A stretch of 64,000 nt of DNA from Begonia masoniana (GCA_022432975.1 CM039506.1:15171545-15235544), one strand, 5' to 3'. Positions 53,082-63,998 are shown, counted from the first letter of the stretch. Made by a program: numbers and translations. Notes: generated from the sequence alone by a model not told the origin.

Positions 53082-54340
53082 TGACATGCCTCGGGTTACA
53101 TTCAAAAGAAAAATTGGCAAAGTCCCAAACTTTATATCTTCTCTCTACTTATTACGTGTTTTTCTCTTGTAGGTATAATTCTTGGAAGGAATACATATGG
53201 AGCACTTGGAAGAATTCACCAACTAGCCCGATGGGAATTTGTCTTCCCGGGCCTCTATCTTTGTAATTTTTTTTATTTTTGAACTCATTTGGCATACATT
53301 CGCCTTTATTGTATGGATTATATAATTACATCATGCATTAGATTGTGTAGTTAGGGTTAGATGTATGTTGATGGATTATGGGTTGAAGAAATTCAACCAA
53401 TTATTCAAAGAAAAAAAGGCCTTTACAAGATCAAGCCCAAAGGAAGCCATGACCCAAAGAAGAGCCCACATTTAAAGGTATGATTTTGCAGGTACAAGAG
53501 TTAGTGGCAACATGGATTGATGATGTAACAAGATTCCCTCCATTGATCCATTTAGGCATGACATTCATCTCCTCCCTAGAATGTGTGCTTGTTTGCCGTG
53601 ATCTTGGCCATCCATCCTTTTTCATCCAAGGGCCACCATTCATTCATCCTTATGGAAACCTTAATCCACCCTAGGATCTCTATAAACGCATGACATTGGT
53701 GAATGTTTTACAACTTTTGGCCAAATCAATACACTACTATTTCCCTAATATCCAAGGTGTTTCCTTTGGTGTTTTCCTTGGTTCTTTAAACCAAGTGGAG
53801 TAGCCCTCCATTATTAACTTAGCTTGGGTTGCTATGTTAATTCTTACTCATTCCCTCGCCTTCTCCATTGGGAGTTGGAGTTGAGGACGAAATCCCGGCC
53901 TACGGTGGTCGTTTTTTCTACGGAAAAATCGTTCACTCGAGAGCTTAAACCGTAAGATCGCTCTACGAATCCGCCAAGGGTATTTCCTTTACTTTCTTGC
54001 CATCACATTTTCACACACATCACCCTTTAATTTTCGGCCATCAAACTCACACACTCCACATTTATTTTATTGCATTTTTCTCTTCATTTTCATCTTGCAT
54101 ATCTTCACCATTTCACACACCTTCTCTTCATCTCTTTCCTTATTTTTCTTTTATCTTTCTTGCCCTCATTATCCACCATATATTCGGCTACTAGCACACA
54201 CACCACTCTCCTCATTTTCTTTTGCATTTATTATCATATTTAGTTCATATTTTCGGCCATTTACACTACCACACAACCGAGTACTCTTCTTAAATATTTT
54301 GTGGGTTTGAACACAACCCTTTTCTAAGGGATTTTGTGTC
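53082..54340 (+). repeat. Element D 3' LTR
   Basis: This begins TGACATGCCTCGGG and ends TTTTGTGTC with the last A of the terminal CA lost or changed. It matches 48313-49572 with a few percent differences by eye (for example CAAAAG/TAAAAG and GTCTTCCC/TTCTTCCC). It is followed by copia LTR sequence at 54341. Confidence 0.9.
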
Positions 54341-54613
54341 CTTTTGAGTCTTAGTAATTTAACCCAATGTTTATTGGTCAACACTTTGGGAGGCAGGTCG
54401 ATATTTTGAACTTTTGATAATATTTTTCAGTATTGCATCAGTCGACACCTTCCTTGTCTCGTTGGCACTTGTTGTTCTTGGATTAAAAAAAGTTTATTCA
54501 TACAAATTAATATGCATATCTTCTTTTATTTTCATCATTCAAGTTCTATAAGCTTTAGCAATTACTAAAACAACTTAATCAAACACATTAACACAACTAA
54601 TTATCCATCATCA
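54341..54613 (-). repeat. Copia relic LTR, second part
   Basis: This continues the LTR begun at 47953, with the same CAACACTTTG and CGATATTTTG motifs. It ends near 54613 at CCATCATCA, which on the minus strand gives a TGATGATGG start. The outer boundary is approximate because the second LTR is not in the window. Confidence 0.5.
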
Positions 54614-56371
54614 AGGTTATTTCTAAATAGAATAGCTATGTATACTTTTTGGGTAAACGATGAATAAAAACAATCTTAGAATTAATTAACTAATTTATCA
54701 TACTAATCATCAAAATAAAACTAAGTTTAATTATCTTTAAGTTAACAGAGTAATCTTCTGCTTGTCGACAACTGCATCTTCAGAATTCAAAAACAGTGAG
54801 AAGAAATATATAGTGCTCTCATTAATGCCTCATAAATCATGTCTAATTATTGTCTTTTGTCTTTAAGACGAGCTTGTTATACTTAGTAACAAATGCTCCT
54901 CATTGTCTTACAACCTTTTTAATTCATTTATATCATATTGTTAGTTTTTAAATTTTATATTAAATATATCTAACTATCCGACACAAAAGAGTCCATTAAC
55001 TGTCAATTATGTCATGAAAGACGTGCACAAGTACGCCACGTGACGTCACCTAGTACCTTAAAAAATTGTATGAATTTCATTTCTTAATTTTAAATTTTTT
55101 AACCTTAATTTAACAAAGTACTGCTCTATCCTTGTCTAATCTTTTCTACTACCTCTGGTCCTTTGTTTACCCTCTAGTCTTCTTCTTTGTCATTGATTTG
55201 GTTTGTTTCCTGCAAATCATGAAGTCCTCAAACTTCCTTCTTCTACAATAAAAGAGTTTTGCATCTTGAGGCATCCATGTTACTTCCTTCTTGACACAAT
55301 TTTTATGGGAAGATTCGAGTTGGGCTTTGATTTCCTCCTATGTTTTTTGGAACAGTTTAGGGCTCTATGGTTCTTCCTCATCCTTTTATATTTGGTTGGA
55401 AAAATTTTATTTTATTCTTTCAAATTTATTAGCGCAGAGATGGCTCTTTACTCTTTTCTGTCTAACTTGTCTTTGTGGCTTATTTATATGTAGGGAGTTT
55501 ATTGCCATGGATGAAATCAGTTGTTTCTCTTGCAAGTGTTAAAATTTTACTAGCTTTCATATTTATGACCAGTCGTTTCTCTTTACTTGTTTTAATCTAA
55601 CTGTTCTTCATGGGTCTTTATTTATGGGGATTGCCTTTTGCCCTTGGTTTGTGTTTCTAGGTTCAGCTTGTTTAACTACTTTAAAATTATTTCTCTAAAT
55701 TTTAAATCCTAAAATTTTTTTCTCAATCGGATTCTCAAACAATAATGTTTAATTAGTTATGCAAAAATTCTTAAAAATCTTAATTATATTTATTATGATT
55801 AAAACAGGATATTAAGATCAAAATATAATAAATTATTCATGTAAATATTCAAAATCTATTTAATATCATTACTACATTATTATGAATCAACTTATTGAAT
55901 TTTATCTCAAATGTCAAAATAATAAATGACATAAATATCAACTAATCAAGTGTCTAAATCATTGGATAATATTAATAAGATATGTATCCAACTAAAAATA
56001 AATTTAATATTTATTGGTTCACTAACTCTAATTTCGACTAAATCCATTATTGAGGTAGGAAATTTATACTTTTTTATATTACATTTCATCATTGTTTTCT
56101 AAAACCTTTCGGTGAGTTGTCACCTATGGAAAACATGACAGGGCCTATTCCTAACACGTCAGTTTTTATGTATATGTACGTATGTTTTACATGTTTACCT
56201 TATATGGTATTGATGTTTTGGACAACTTCAGTGTTAAAGCATCACGAGACCATCCTAACACATCTTCTGCTGAGTTAAGATATTTTGTTTGCACGTTAGA
56301 AGAATTTGTAATAGGGCGGTGATGATATGCTCTTTGAGTTTCAAATTCCTAAACTCGATCAGCGTATGTTT
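54614..56371. other. AT-rich spacer
   Basis: No gene or repeat is recognised. The frames at 55203-55542 are hydrophobic, low-complexity and lack homology I can name. A composite CACGTGACGTCA (55037-55048) stands about 160 bases before a pyrimidine-rich stretch (55135-55200), which could be a promoter and leader of an unseen transcript; this is weak. Confidence 0.45.
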
Positions 56372-56676
56372 TGTAACATCCGAGATTTTTTTAAAGGAAA
56401 AATTAGAGAGAAAATAAAAGAATAATAAAATAAGGCATTTTGGAGGCGCCATTTTCAGGCGTTACTTTGTCGAAATTTTCAGAAAGGACGCCGTGGTGCT
56501 TAAAGGTTAGGAGTAAGGGAATTAGGGAGTCTAGGCAGGTAGGTATGACATGATAGAGAGTTTTGGGAGACTTAGCTTTAAGTTTTGCTGTGTCAATTTT
56601 ATTTTAAATTATGTTTTAGCGTGGGATTGGTTAGCAAAGTAGCGCACCGAGCCAAGGTGGGTTCGGGGGTGTTACA
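56372..56676 (+). mobile_element. Solo LTR with TGTTT target duplication
   Basis: This 305-bp segment starts TGTAACATCCGAG and ends GGGGGTGTTACA, with inverted TGTAACA/TGTTACA ends. TGTTT lies on both sides (56367-56371 and 56677-56681). No internal region is present, so this is the product of recombination between two LTRs, or an LTR-only remnant. The strand is taken from the TGTAACA start and is not certain. Confidence 0.8.
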
Positions 56677-56865
56677 TGTTTGTTGATTACGATTATGGGT
56701 AATACGTTGTTGCCAGTGTTTGTCAATCACCTAGGGTGATGTTGCTGGATATTCAGATTGCCGCCTTTCTATGATGGTGTGCTAGAGGGGTATTTAAATG
56801 AACCTCTTTTTTCACGGTGAGTGTTTTCTATGGAAATATGGTGGAGGTTTATTTTACTATAACTA

Positions 56866-57095
56866 TGTAACACCCAGTTTCATTGAACTATTTATTTTAC
56901 TAACTTGCAGTGAATGTTTTATAGATGATATTGGAAGGAATTACTGATTAGCTTAATGAAGGAATAAGTAAGGGCATTTTAGTAATTATAAATTAGTAGT
57001 GGATAACCTATTTAAAGAAGAATTTATTGAGGTTTAGCCGCCACTGTTTATTCTCACTCTCAGTTTTCAGCTCAACTTAGCAGAGCTCCCCAGGC
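56866..57095 (+). repeat. Start of a C-like LTR, interrupted by element E
   Basis: This begins TGTAACACCCAGTTTCATTG and contains GCCGCCACTGTTTATTCTC, then AGTTTTCAGCTCAACTTAGC and AGAGCTCCCC. It corresponds to the first part of the element C LTR (minus strand TGTAGCACCCGGTTC, GCCGCCACC, GGGTTTTCAGCTCAAGCAGC). It breaks off at 57095, where the LTR of element E starts. Confidence 0.7.
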
Positions 57096-59510
57096 TGTAA
57101 CAACCCTAAAACCTACCCTTAATTTCCCGTTTAATTTTTTTTTTTTTTTTTTTTTTCATTTTATACTCTAAACTTTAACTTAGCGTTCGAGCGGAAGTAA
57201 AACTTTAAATCAGAACAGTTGAAGTATAAATGTTAAACCATTTAATTAGAACTTGAAAACAACTTAACTAAACTTAAAACAATTGAATTAAAATAATTAT
57301 AACAGAAGAAAACGTTCGGCCATGAAAGCAGGGGCAAAACTGTAAGGACCAGAGAAACAAGGGGGCCGCACGAACGCACAACTGGGGGCGTTCGTGCGCC
57401 CCACTTGTGGCCGCTCGAGCGGCCATGCAAGGGCCGCTCGAGCGCCCCTTCTTTTTGCCACGGGCGCTCGTGCGCAGCCCTTCCTGCGCCCGAACGCCAA
57501 CCTCTCTGGAAAACTAGAGAGGTACGCGACCCGGCGCCCCTCGACCCGCGCCCGTACGCCAAACCCTCTGGATTCTTTCTTCTCCCTTTTTTTTTTTCTC
57601 GCCCCGTAGACAACTCACACACACCCTCCCTTTCCCTTTTCTTCACCATTTCATCAACACACACATAACAACACACCCATCACAATACTCTATCCATTTC
57701 TCCTTCCTTCATCATTCATCAATACATTTCACAAACATACTTCGTCACACATACATCACATACGCTATATATAAAAAAAAACTATTCACTAACTCAAAAC
57801 ACGATCGAACATAACCAATTTCATGAAAACGAACCGCGTGGTTCCGTTTAAAAGTTTATCATCCCACTGTTTGAAAAACGTTTGAAACTTTACAAAATAC
57901 TTTCTATTTCCTATCCAGATCCAAACATCCTATAATGTTCTAACAATTTCTATCCAAAATAACCCAACATACCTATGTACGTCCCCACGGGTCAAAATCA
58001 CGCTCCGACTGCCAGCGCACTCCCACCGGCCTCCTCCCTCAACATGCTCATTCTTCAGGCGGAGGGACTTCTTCCTCACCTGTCTCAAAATCACCTACAC
58101 CATAGAATTAAACACGTGAGCTAGAGGCTCAGTAAATCTAAGTGAATGCAAATGAATGCTATGCTATGCTATGTTCTTTTGAAACTCTGCATTTCTTTCA
58201 TTTCTTTGTTTCTTTGTTTCTCTGTCTATGTGTCACCCGAGGCTTCGCTCAGCTAGATAGGAGCGGCACATCCTGCGATTGGATAGCCCCTCGGATCTAA
58301 CCGGGGGGAAAGCATGCTTCATCCGACAGCCATGCCTGAACCACCGCACACGGCGTGACTATCTCTGTTGTTCAATTACGTACTTTGTTTACCATTTTCT
58401 ATGTAAAAACTCTTTGAAATTCATTTTGCGTGCGTGCTTAGAAACCAAATGCATGAACGTGCTCTATGCAATGACGATAACAAAACTGTGATAATAAGGC
58501 ACTAAAAATCGACAATCAATGAACACTATAATTTAAAACCTAATCGAAAGTAAACTAGCTACCCGTTCTCAATACCCCGCACATATAACATATCTCCAAT
58601 TTCCTCGATCGACTCAATTCATACGGTGTAGGCCTAGATGGCCAAACAAGTCACAGAGACTTACCTCGCGTCCGTTGTTCACCGAGCTTCGTTCACAAAT
58701 GCTTGTTCACCTATAATATTTCACAACATACGTATTAAATCGAGTTCAACTTACCAAACTCCAAAAATTGCTAACTCCTAACTAAAGAAAAAAAATCTTC
58801 TAAACTCTATTTTTTTTTTGTTCATTGGGGCATTTCGTCGAACAACTCACGCTCGACATTCCAAAAACCCCATTAATGGAGGATTTTTAAATTCCAACTT
58901 AGCCAAATCTCCAATACACCTCAATAAATCAATGAACTAAACTCCGATAACTATCGAAACGTCCATTAAAGGCATAACTAAGCTCAACCTATCAATTTCA
59001 AATATCGATTTACATTTCCAACGAAAACTCTAACAAACCCTAATTGTTTTAAACTCTAGAAATCGAGATCTAACGTTCCAAAATCGTAGATTCGTACCTA
59101 GAGTCGAGGAAGGAGGAAGAAACGTGAAGAGAATCGAGTCGTCGGAGCTCTCGTCGTCGTGAAGAAGAGAAGGAGTCGCGTGGAGGGAAGAAGAAAATCG
59201 CACGGTGAGGGAGAGAATGGAGTTTGCGTTGAAGTGTTGGAGAAGAAACACTTCATTTTATTTATTTACAAGTATTGGCTCGGCAAATGACCGAATTGTC
59301 CTTTCATTAAATTTCTATTTGTTTCGTTAGTTATTCTTTTATTTAACTAACGAAACGATTTTCCAAAATTCTCATATTTCACCATAAATTCCAATTTATT
59401 ATTACGGCACCATTAAAACTTTCCGCTCGCAAAACGGACTTAACTTGACGTATTTACAAAATTGCCGCATATTGGAATAAAATTTAAAGCCCATAAAGTC
59501 GGGCGTTACA
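57096..59510 (-). repeat. Element E 3' LTR
   Basis: This 2,415-bp LTR begins TGTAACGCCCGAC on the minus strand and ends GGGTTGTTACA. It shares blocks with the element A LTR, for example GGTGAACAAGC, GAGGTAAGT and GACTT..GGCC at about 58630-58730. On the minus strand a leader-like, C/T-rich stretch at about 59100-59230 ends in TCTAGGTACG, a possible splice donor. A GC-rich palindromic block lies at 57366-57565. ORFs here, including the 144-codon one at 57242-57676, look like composition effects. Confidence 0.88.
57366..57565. repeat. GC-rich palindrome block in the element E LTR
   Basis: About 200 bp of very high G+C stand inside AT-rich sequence. GGCCGCTCGAGCGGCC (57409-57424) is a perfect 16-base palindrome, and 57432-57447 is the same with one change. 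GGGCG(T/C)TCGTGCGC variants recur at about 57387, 57461 and 57490. The units are about 25-45 bases apart. Confidence 0.8.
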
Positions 59511-59526
59511 ATCCATCCACCTTAAC
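59511..59526 (-). other. Element E polypurine tract
   Basis: On the minus strand this reads GTTAAGGTGGATGGAT directly before the LTR, nearly identical to the tract of element A. Confidence 0.85.
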
Positions 59527-59550
59527 TGAAATTTTGTCCTCAAAATTTGA

Positions 59551-61880
59551 TTATTCAAATAACCCGGGATATTTCAACATCATGTCTTGCTGTCTCTCCC
59601 AGGTAGCCTCCTCTACGTCATGGTTTCTCCACAAAACTTTTACTAGAGGAATCTCCTTATTTCTCAACACCTTGATAGAAGACTCCAGGATTCGTACTGG
59701 CCTTTCCTCGTAGGTCAGCGTTGGTTGCACTTCAATCTCCCTTGTTTCAACGACGTGTGATGGATCACGTATACACTTTCTGAGCATAGACACGTGGAAC
59801 ACATCGTGAATACCCTCCATCGAAGCTGGAAGCTGCAATCTATACGCCATAGTTCCGACCCTCTTCAGGATAGGAAAGGGCCCGACAAAACGTGGATTTA
59901 ACTTGCCTCGTCTTCCAAATCGCATAACGCCTTTGAACGGAGAAATCTTTAAATACACCTCGTCACCCTCCTTAAACTGTAGTTCTCTCCGTCTGGTGTC
60001 AGCATAACTCTTTTGGCGGCTTTGTGCAATCTCTATGCGTTGTCTAATAACAGCGATTTTCTCCGCTGTTTGTTGTAAAATATCAGGGCCAACAATGCTA
60101 GCTTCGCCTACCTCATCCCAATATAGCGGAGACCTGCATTTTCGACCGTATAACGCCTCATACGGGGCCATGCCAATCGTAGCCTGGAAGCTATTATTGT
60201 ACGAAAACTCAATCAACGGCAGATATCGGCTCCACGAGCCCTGAAACTCTAGCACGCAGGCTCTAAGCATATCCTCAAGAATCTGATTTGTTCTTTCTGT
60301 CTGTCCGTCAGTCTGAGGATGAAATGCCGTGCTAAAATTCAACTGAGTTCCCATTGCCTTATGTAAACTCTTCCAGAACTTCGAAGTAAATCTGGCATCC
60401 CTATCAGAAACAATAGAGATAGGCACACCGTGTAGTCTAACAATCTCCTGTACATACAGCTCAGCTAGCTGGTCCATAGAGTAGGTCATCTTCACTGGTA
60501 GGAAGTGAGCCGTTTTTGTCAAACGGTCCACGATCACCCATATACCATCGTGCCCCTTTGTCGTTCTCGGGAGTCCAACGATAAAATCCGTGGATATCTG
60601 TTCCCACTTCCACTCCGGAATAGGCAATGGTTGTAGAGTTCCAGCGGGTCTTTGATGCTCTGCCTTAACCTGTTGACAAATCAGGCAGGTTTCTACATAC
60701 TTGGCAATTTCTCTCTTCATGTTAGGCCACCAAAAATGTTGCCTCAAGTCTCTGTACATTTTGGTGCTCCCTGGATGCACTGAATACGCCGAGGAGTGTG
60801 CCTCATTTAAGATCTCACTTTTTAGCTCAACATCGTCAGGCACGTACCACCTGTGCCTAAACTTTAATACTCCATCATCTGTCAAGTTAAAATCAGAAAA
60901 TCCTTCAGATGTCATGCTCGTTCGATGCCTTTCACACTCCGTATCGTTCTGTTGAGCCACTCGGATCTTGTCTAAAATCGTCGGTCTAAGAGAGATGTTA
61001 GTAAGCATGCTAGACAATTCTGCCACAATTTCCACGTCGAAGTTCTCAATCTCAGACCTTAACATTACTGACATCGACGCAAGCATAGGCTGGCTCGTTG
61101 TAGGCATTCGGCTCAAGGCATCAGCTACTTTATTCGCTTTTCCTGGGTGGTATTTAATTTCAAAATCGTAGTCCTTAACGAACTCCAACCACCGTCTTTG
61201 TCGCATGTTCAACTCTTTTTGTGTAAATAGGTACTTCAAGCTCTTATGATCTGAGAACACTTCACACTGCTGCCCATACAGGTAATGTCTCCAGATTTTT
61301 AAAGCGAAAACCACTGCTGCGAGCTCAAGGTCGTGCGTCGGATAATTTTGTTCATATGGCTTCAATTGTCTAGAAGCATAAGCGATGACCTTGCCTTCCT
61401 GCATTAACACACATCCCAGTCCAATTCCCGAGGCATCACAATAAATACTGAACTTATCGCCCTCAACTGGTAGCGTCAGAACTGGAGCCGTAGTCAATTT
61501 CTGTTTCAGTTCCACAAAACTTTTCTCACATGCAGGAGACCATAGAAATCTTTCATTCTTTCTCGTCAACCGAGATAGAGGAACAGCTATCTTTGAAAAC
61601 CCCTCGATGAATTTCCTGTAATATCCAGCTAAACCAAGAAATCCTCGTACCTCTCGTACATTCTTAGGCCGTGGCCATTGTTTGACAACCTCAATTTTAG
61701 CTGGATCGACTGAGATTCCCTCCTGAGAGATGATATGACCAAGAAAACTTACTTGATCAAGCCAGAATTCACACTTAGAAAATTTCGGATACAATTGATG
61801 TTGACACAAGGTCCTTAGTACAATCCGTAAATGCTCCTCGTGCTCCTCCTTTGTCTTAGAATAAACCAGGATGTCATCTA
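59551..61880 (-). CDS. Element E pol, 3' part: RT end, RNase H, integrase, chromodomain
   Basis: An open frame of more than 750 codons. It starts inside the RT catalytic box ([14 protein letters not shown]); the predicted first Met at 61809 is a TTG codon. Connection: [20 protein letters not shown]. RNase [66 protein letters not shown]. Integrase: [70 protein letters not shown], so HHCC and DDE residues are all present. Chromodomain: [31 protein letters not shown]. It has no start of its own and belongs to the Gag-Pol polyprotein, disconnected here by the upstream frameshift. Confidence 0.92.
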
Positions 61881-62753
61881 TAAAACAACGACAAACCTGT
61901 CCAAATACTCTTTGAAGACGCGATTCATCATATCCATAAATGCTGCAGGAGCATTGGTAAGTCCAAAGGACATCACAAGAAATTCGTAATGCCCATACCT
62001 CGTTCGAAACGCTGTCTTTTCAATATCTTCTTTTCGGACCTTCAACTGATAGTAACCCGAGCGTAGGTCAATTCTTGAAAACACTCGGGCACCCTGCAAT
62101 TGGTCGAATAGATCGTCGATTCGGGGCAGTGGATACTTATTCTTCACGGTCAATTTATTCAACTCTCGATAATCAACGCACATCCTGAGAGTTCCATCCT
62201 TTTTCTTCACAAATAGGACCGGTGCGCCCCAAGGAGAAAAGCTGGGTCGAATGAACCCCTTGTCTAGTAGCTCCTCCAACTGAGACTTCAGTTCTTTTAA
62301 TTCTGCAGGCGCCAATCTATACGCATTCTTGGATACAGGCGCTGAACTCGGATAGACATCAATTACAAACTCGATCTCCCGATCAGGCGGTAGCCCAGGA
62401 AGATCATCGAGAAAAATCTCTGAGAATTCCTTAACAACTGGAAGGTCATCAGGTTTCAGCCTATCAAGCAGCCGAGTATCAATCACTGTGGCTACGAAAA
62501 TAGAACATCCGTCTTTAAATCGTTCTCTGGCTAACATTGAATAAGTAACAGGCGGTCCACTTAGCTTGTTTCTCGCCTGAAATGTGAATTCAACTTTGTT
62601 CGGGGGGCGAAAAGTCACCATCCCGGACCCGCAATCAATAGTGGCGCAATGGCGTGCAAGCCAATCCATCCCCAATATAAGATCATACACCTCTATCCCC
62701 ATAACTATCAACCGGGCATAGAGAGTGTTGTTTCCCACAGAGACGACGTTGCC
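61878..62753 (-). CDS. Element E protease end and reverse transcriptase, up to the frameshift
   Basis: This continues the gag-protease frame after a TAG at 62756-62754. It opens with [19 protein letters not shown] and [20 protein letters not shown] (end of protease), then [20 protein letters not shown] and PYxLAPAEL-like RT entry. RT motifs: [60 protein letters not shown]. The frame ends at VVVL and a stop because one base is missing in a T-run just before the catalytic Asp-Asp. This copy therefore cannot make complete RT from this frame. Confidence 0.9.
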   Translation of the reverse strand, partial: GNVVSVGNNTLYARLIVMGIEVYDLILGMDWLARHCATIDCGSGMVTFRPPNKVEFTFQARNKLSGPPVTYSMLARERFKDGCSIFVATVIDTRLLDRLKPDDLPVVKEFSEIFLDDLPGLPPDREIEFVIDVYPSSAPVSKNAYRLAPAELKELKSQLEELLDKGFIRPSFSPWGAPVLFVKKKDGTLRMCVDYRELNKLTVKNKYPLPRIDDLFDQLQGARVFSRIDLRSGYYQLKVRKEDIEKTAFRTRYGHYEFLVMSFGLTNAPAAFMDMMNRVFKEYLDRFVVVL

Positions 62754-63998
62754 CTAGAAAACCTGATCAGACCGCATATTCGCTCCCGAAGGCAGCATTA
62801 CTCTATACTCGCACTCTGCTAATTCAGATACTAGCCCCAATCTAATCATGCAAGCAGTTGAAATGAAGGAGTGTGTAGCTCCTGTATCTATCAAAGAAAA
62901 TACAGGTACACCCATGACTAGAATAGTACCTGCTATGACAGATGGCTGTGCCTCGTCGTCGACATCTCCAGGCTCAATAAATGCGAAGATCCTTGGCATA
63001 ACCCTTCGCTGATCTTTGCCTGGTTGCATTCGGTTCAATAACGGGCAATTCATGGCATAATGGCCAACCTCTCCGCATCGATAGCAGCTGTTGGTGCCCT
63101 TCCGACACTCGCCTAAATGTTCTTTCTGGCACGTAGGACAAACGGGCTTCTGAGTAGCCCCCTGAACCTGCTTCCCCTTGCCCTTATCGTTTCCTCCTTC
63201 ATGAGGTCTTTTGACGCCTCGTTGTTGTTGCTGTTGTCCTCTGGGTTGCCAACCCCTAGTTCGTATTTGTGGCTGGATCTCCCGAAAGAAGCCCTTAGAA
63301 GGCTCTCTCGGCTTAATACAGGTCAATTCAGCAGCTTCGAACTCTAGGGCTCTCGCTGCAATCTCCTCATAAGGCACATCCAGGATACCAGACACTATAA
63401 TATTTTTCCGAACTTCTCTATTCAGTCCATCCATGAATTGCTGCACCTTGTCCTCATTATCACTGACTAGGCGCGGTGCAAACTTAGATAAAGCTTCAAA
63501 CTTTCTGATATACTCAGCCACCGTGCTAGTCTGTTTCAATTGTGTAAACTCAGCTCTCTTTGTCGCCCTCACTGTACGGCTGAAGTATTTGTCAAAGAAC
63601 ACGGTTCTAAACCGTTCCCATCTCATCAGAGTCACGTCAGTCGTAGCCTTAATAGAATCCCACCAGGATCGGGCATCCAATGCCAGGTGGAACGTGACGC
63701 ACTCTACTTTCTCAGCATTGTCCACTTTGGCATACGCCAACATATCCTCCATTTTTCGAATCCACTCCTCAGCAATAGAAGGATCCGTAGATTGCCCGTC
63801 AAATGTCGGAGGCCTTAACTTTTGAAACCTCTCCATGCTTGGACCATTAGGAATAACTATATCCTGGGCTCTCCGATTCTCACGATTCTCACGAACCAAG
63901 TCCGTAATTTGTTGGGCTTGTCGATCCATATGTTGGGATTGACGATCGAGTAGGTCCGTTAGTTTATCCATAGCATCGTCTCGGGCGTCCCTACCTCG
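62754..63998 (-). CDS. Element E Gag and protease active site, N-terminus outside the window
   Basis: Open to the right edge. The predicted Met at 63971 (MDKLTDLLDRQ) is internal, since in-frame codons RGRDARDDA precede it, as in element A. Order: Gln-rich QSQHMDRQAQQITDLV; the Retrotrans_gag core with AEEWIRKMEDMLAYA, LALDARSWWDSIK, FFDKYFSRTVRATKRAEF; basic RGWQPRGQQQQQRGVKRPHE; CPTCQKEHLGEC; zinc knuckle CYRCGEVGHYAMNC; protease FSLIDTGATHSFISTA (Asp-Thr-Gly). It ends at a TAG after SDQVF, where element A has CAG, so a C-to-T change is the simplest cause. Confidence 0.92.
   Translation of the reverse strand, partial: RGRDARDDAMDKLTDLLDRQSQHMDRQAQQITDLVRENRENRRAQDIVIPNGPSMERFQKLRPPTFDGQSTDPSIAEEWIRKMEDMLAYAKVDNAEKVECVTFHLALDARSWWDSIKATTDVTLMRWERFRTVFFDKYFSRTVRATKRAEFTQLKQTSTVAEYIRKFEALSKFAPRLVSDNEDKVQQFMDGLNREVRKNIIVSGILDVPYEEIAARALEFEAAELTCIKPREPSKGFFREIQPQIRTRGWQPRGQQQQQRGVKRPHEGGNDKGKGKQVQGATQKPVCPTCQKEHLGECRKGTNSCYRCGEVGHYAMNCPLLNRMQPGKDQRRVMPRIFAFIEPGDVDDEAQPSVIAGTILVMGVPVFSLIDTGATHSFISTACMIRLGLVSELAECEYRVMLPSGANMRSDQVF

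Larger units (their letters stand above)
48313..54340 (+). mobile_element. Element D: non-autonomous LTR retrotransposon related to element B
   Basis: D is 6,028 bp with LTRs 48313-49572 and 53082-54340 (1,260 and 1,259 bp), a primer site at 49575-49587 and the purine stretch CGGAGAGGA before the 3' LTR. The flanks CTTTG and CTTTT are a probable, slightly altered target duplication. It shares with B the TGACATGCC LTR start, the TCAAATCCTCA..CGGAGAGGA boundary, a Gag-like CA core and the EELPQGLPP segment. I find no protease active site, RT, RNase H or integrase, so it would depend on proteins supplied in trans. Confidence 0.85.

Noticed and set aside
55203..55542. Two overlapping hydrophobic ORFs as a possible membrane-protein gene
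   Set aside because: They are T-rich low-complexity frames with no motif and no clear start context. I treat the region as spacer.
57242..57676. 144-codon minus-strand ORF in GC-rich sequence
   Set aside because: It lies wholly inside the element E LTR, its openness follows from high G+C (few stops), and the product is low-complexity Arg/Gly-rich without motifs.
62754..62756. Possible programmed readthrough of the TAG in element E (and of the TAG at 38220 in element C)
   Set aside because: The two stops are at different positions, and related elements have CAG at the same place, so a C-to-T mutation is the simpler explanation.
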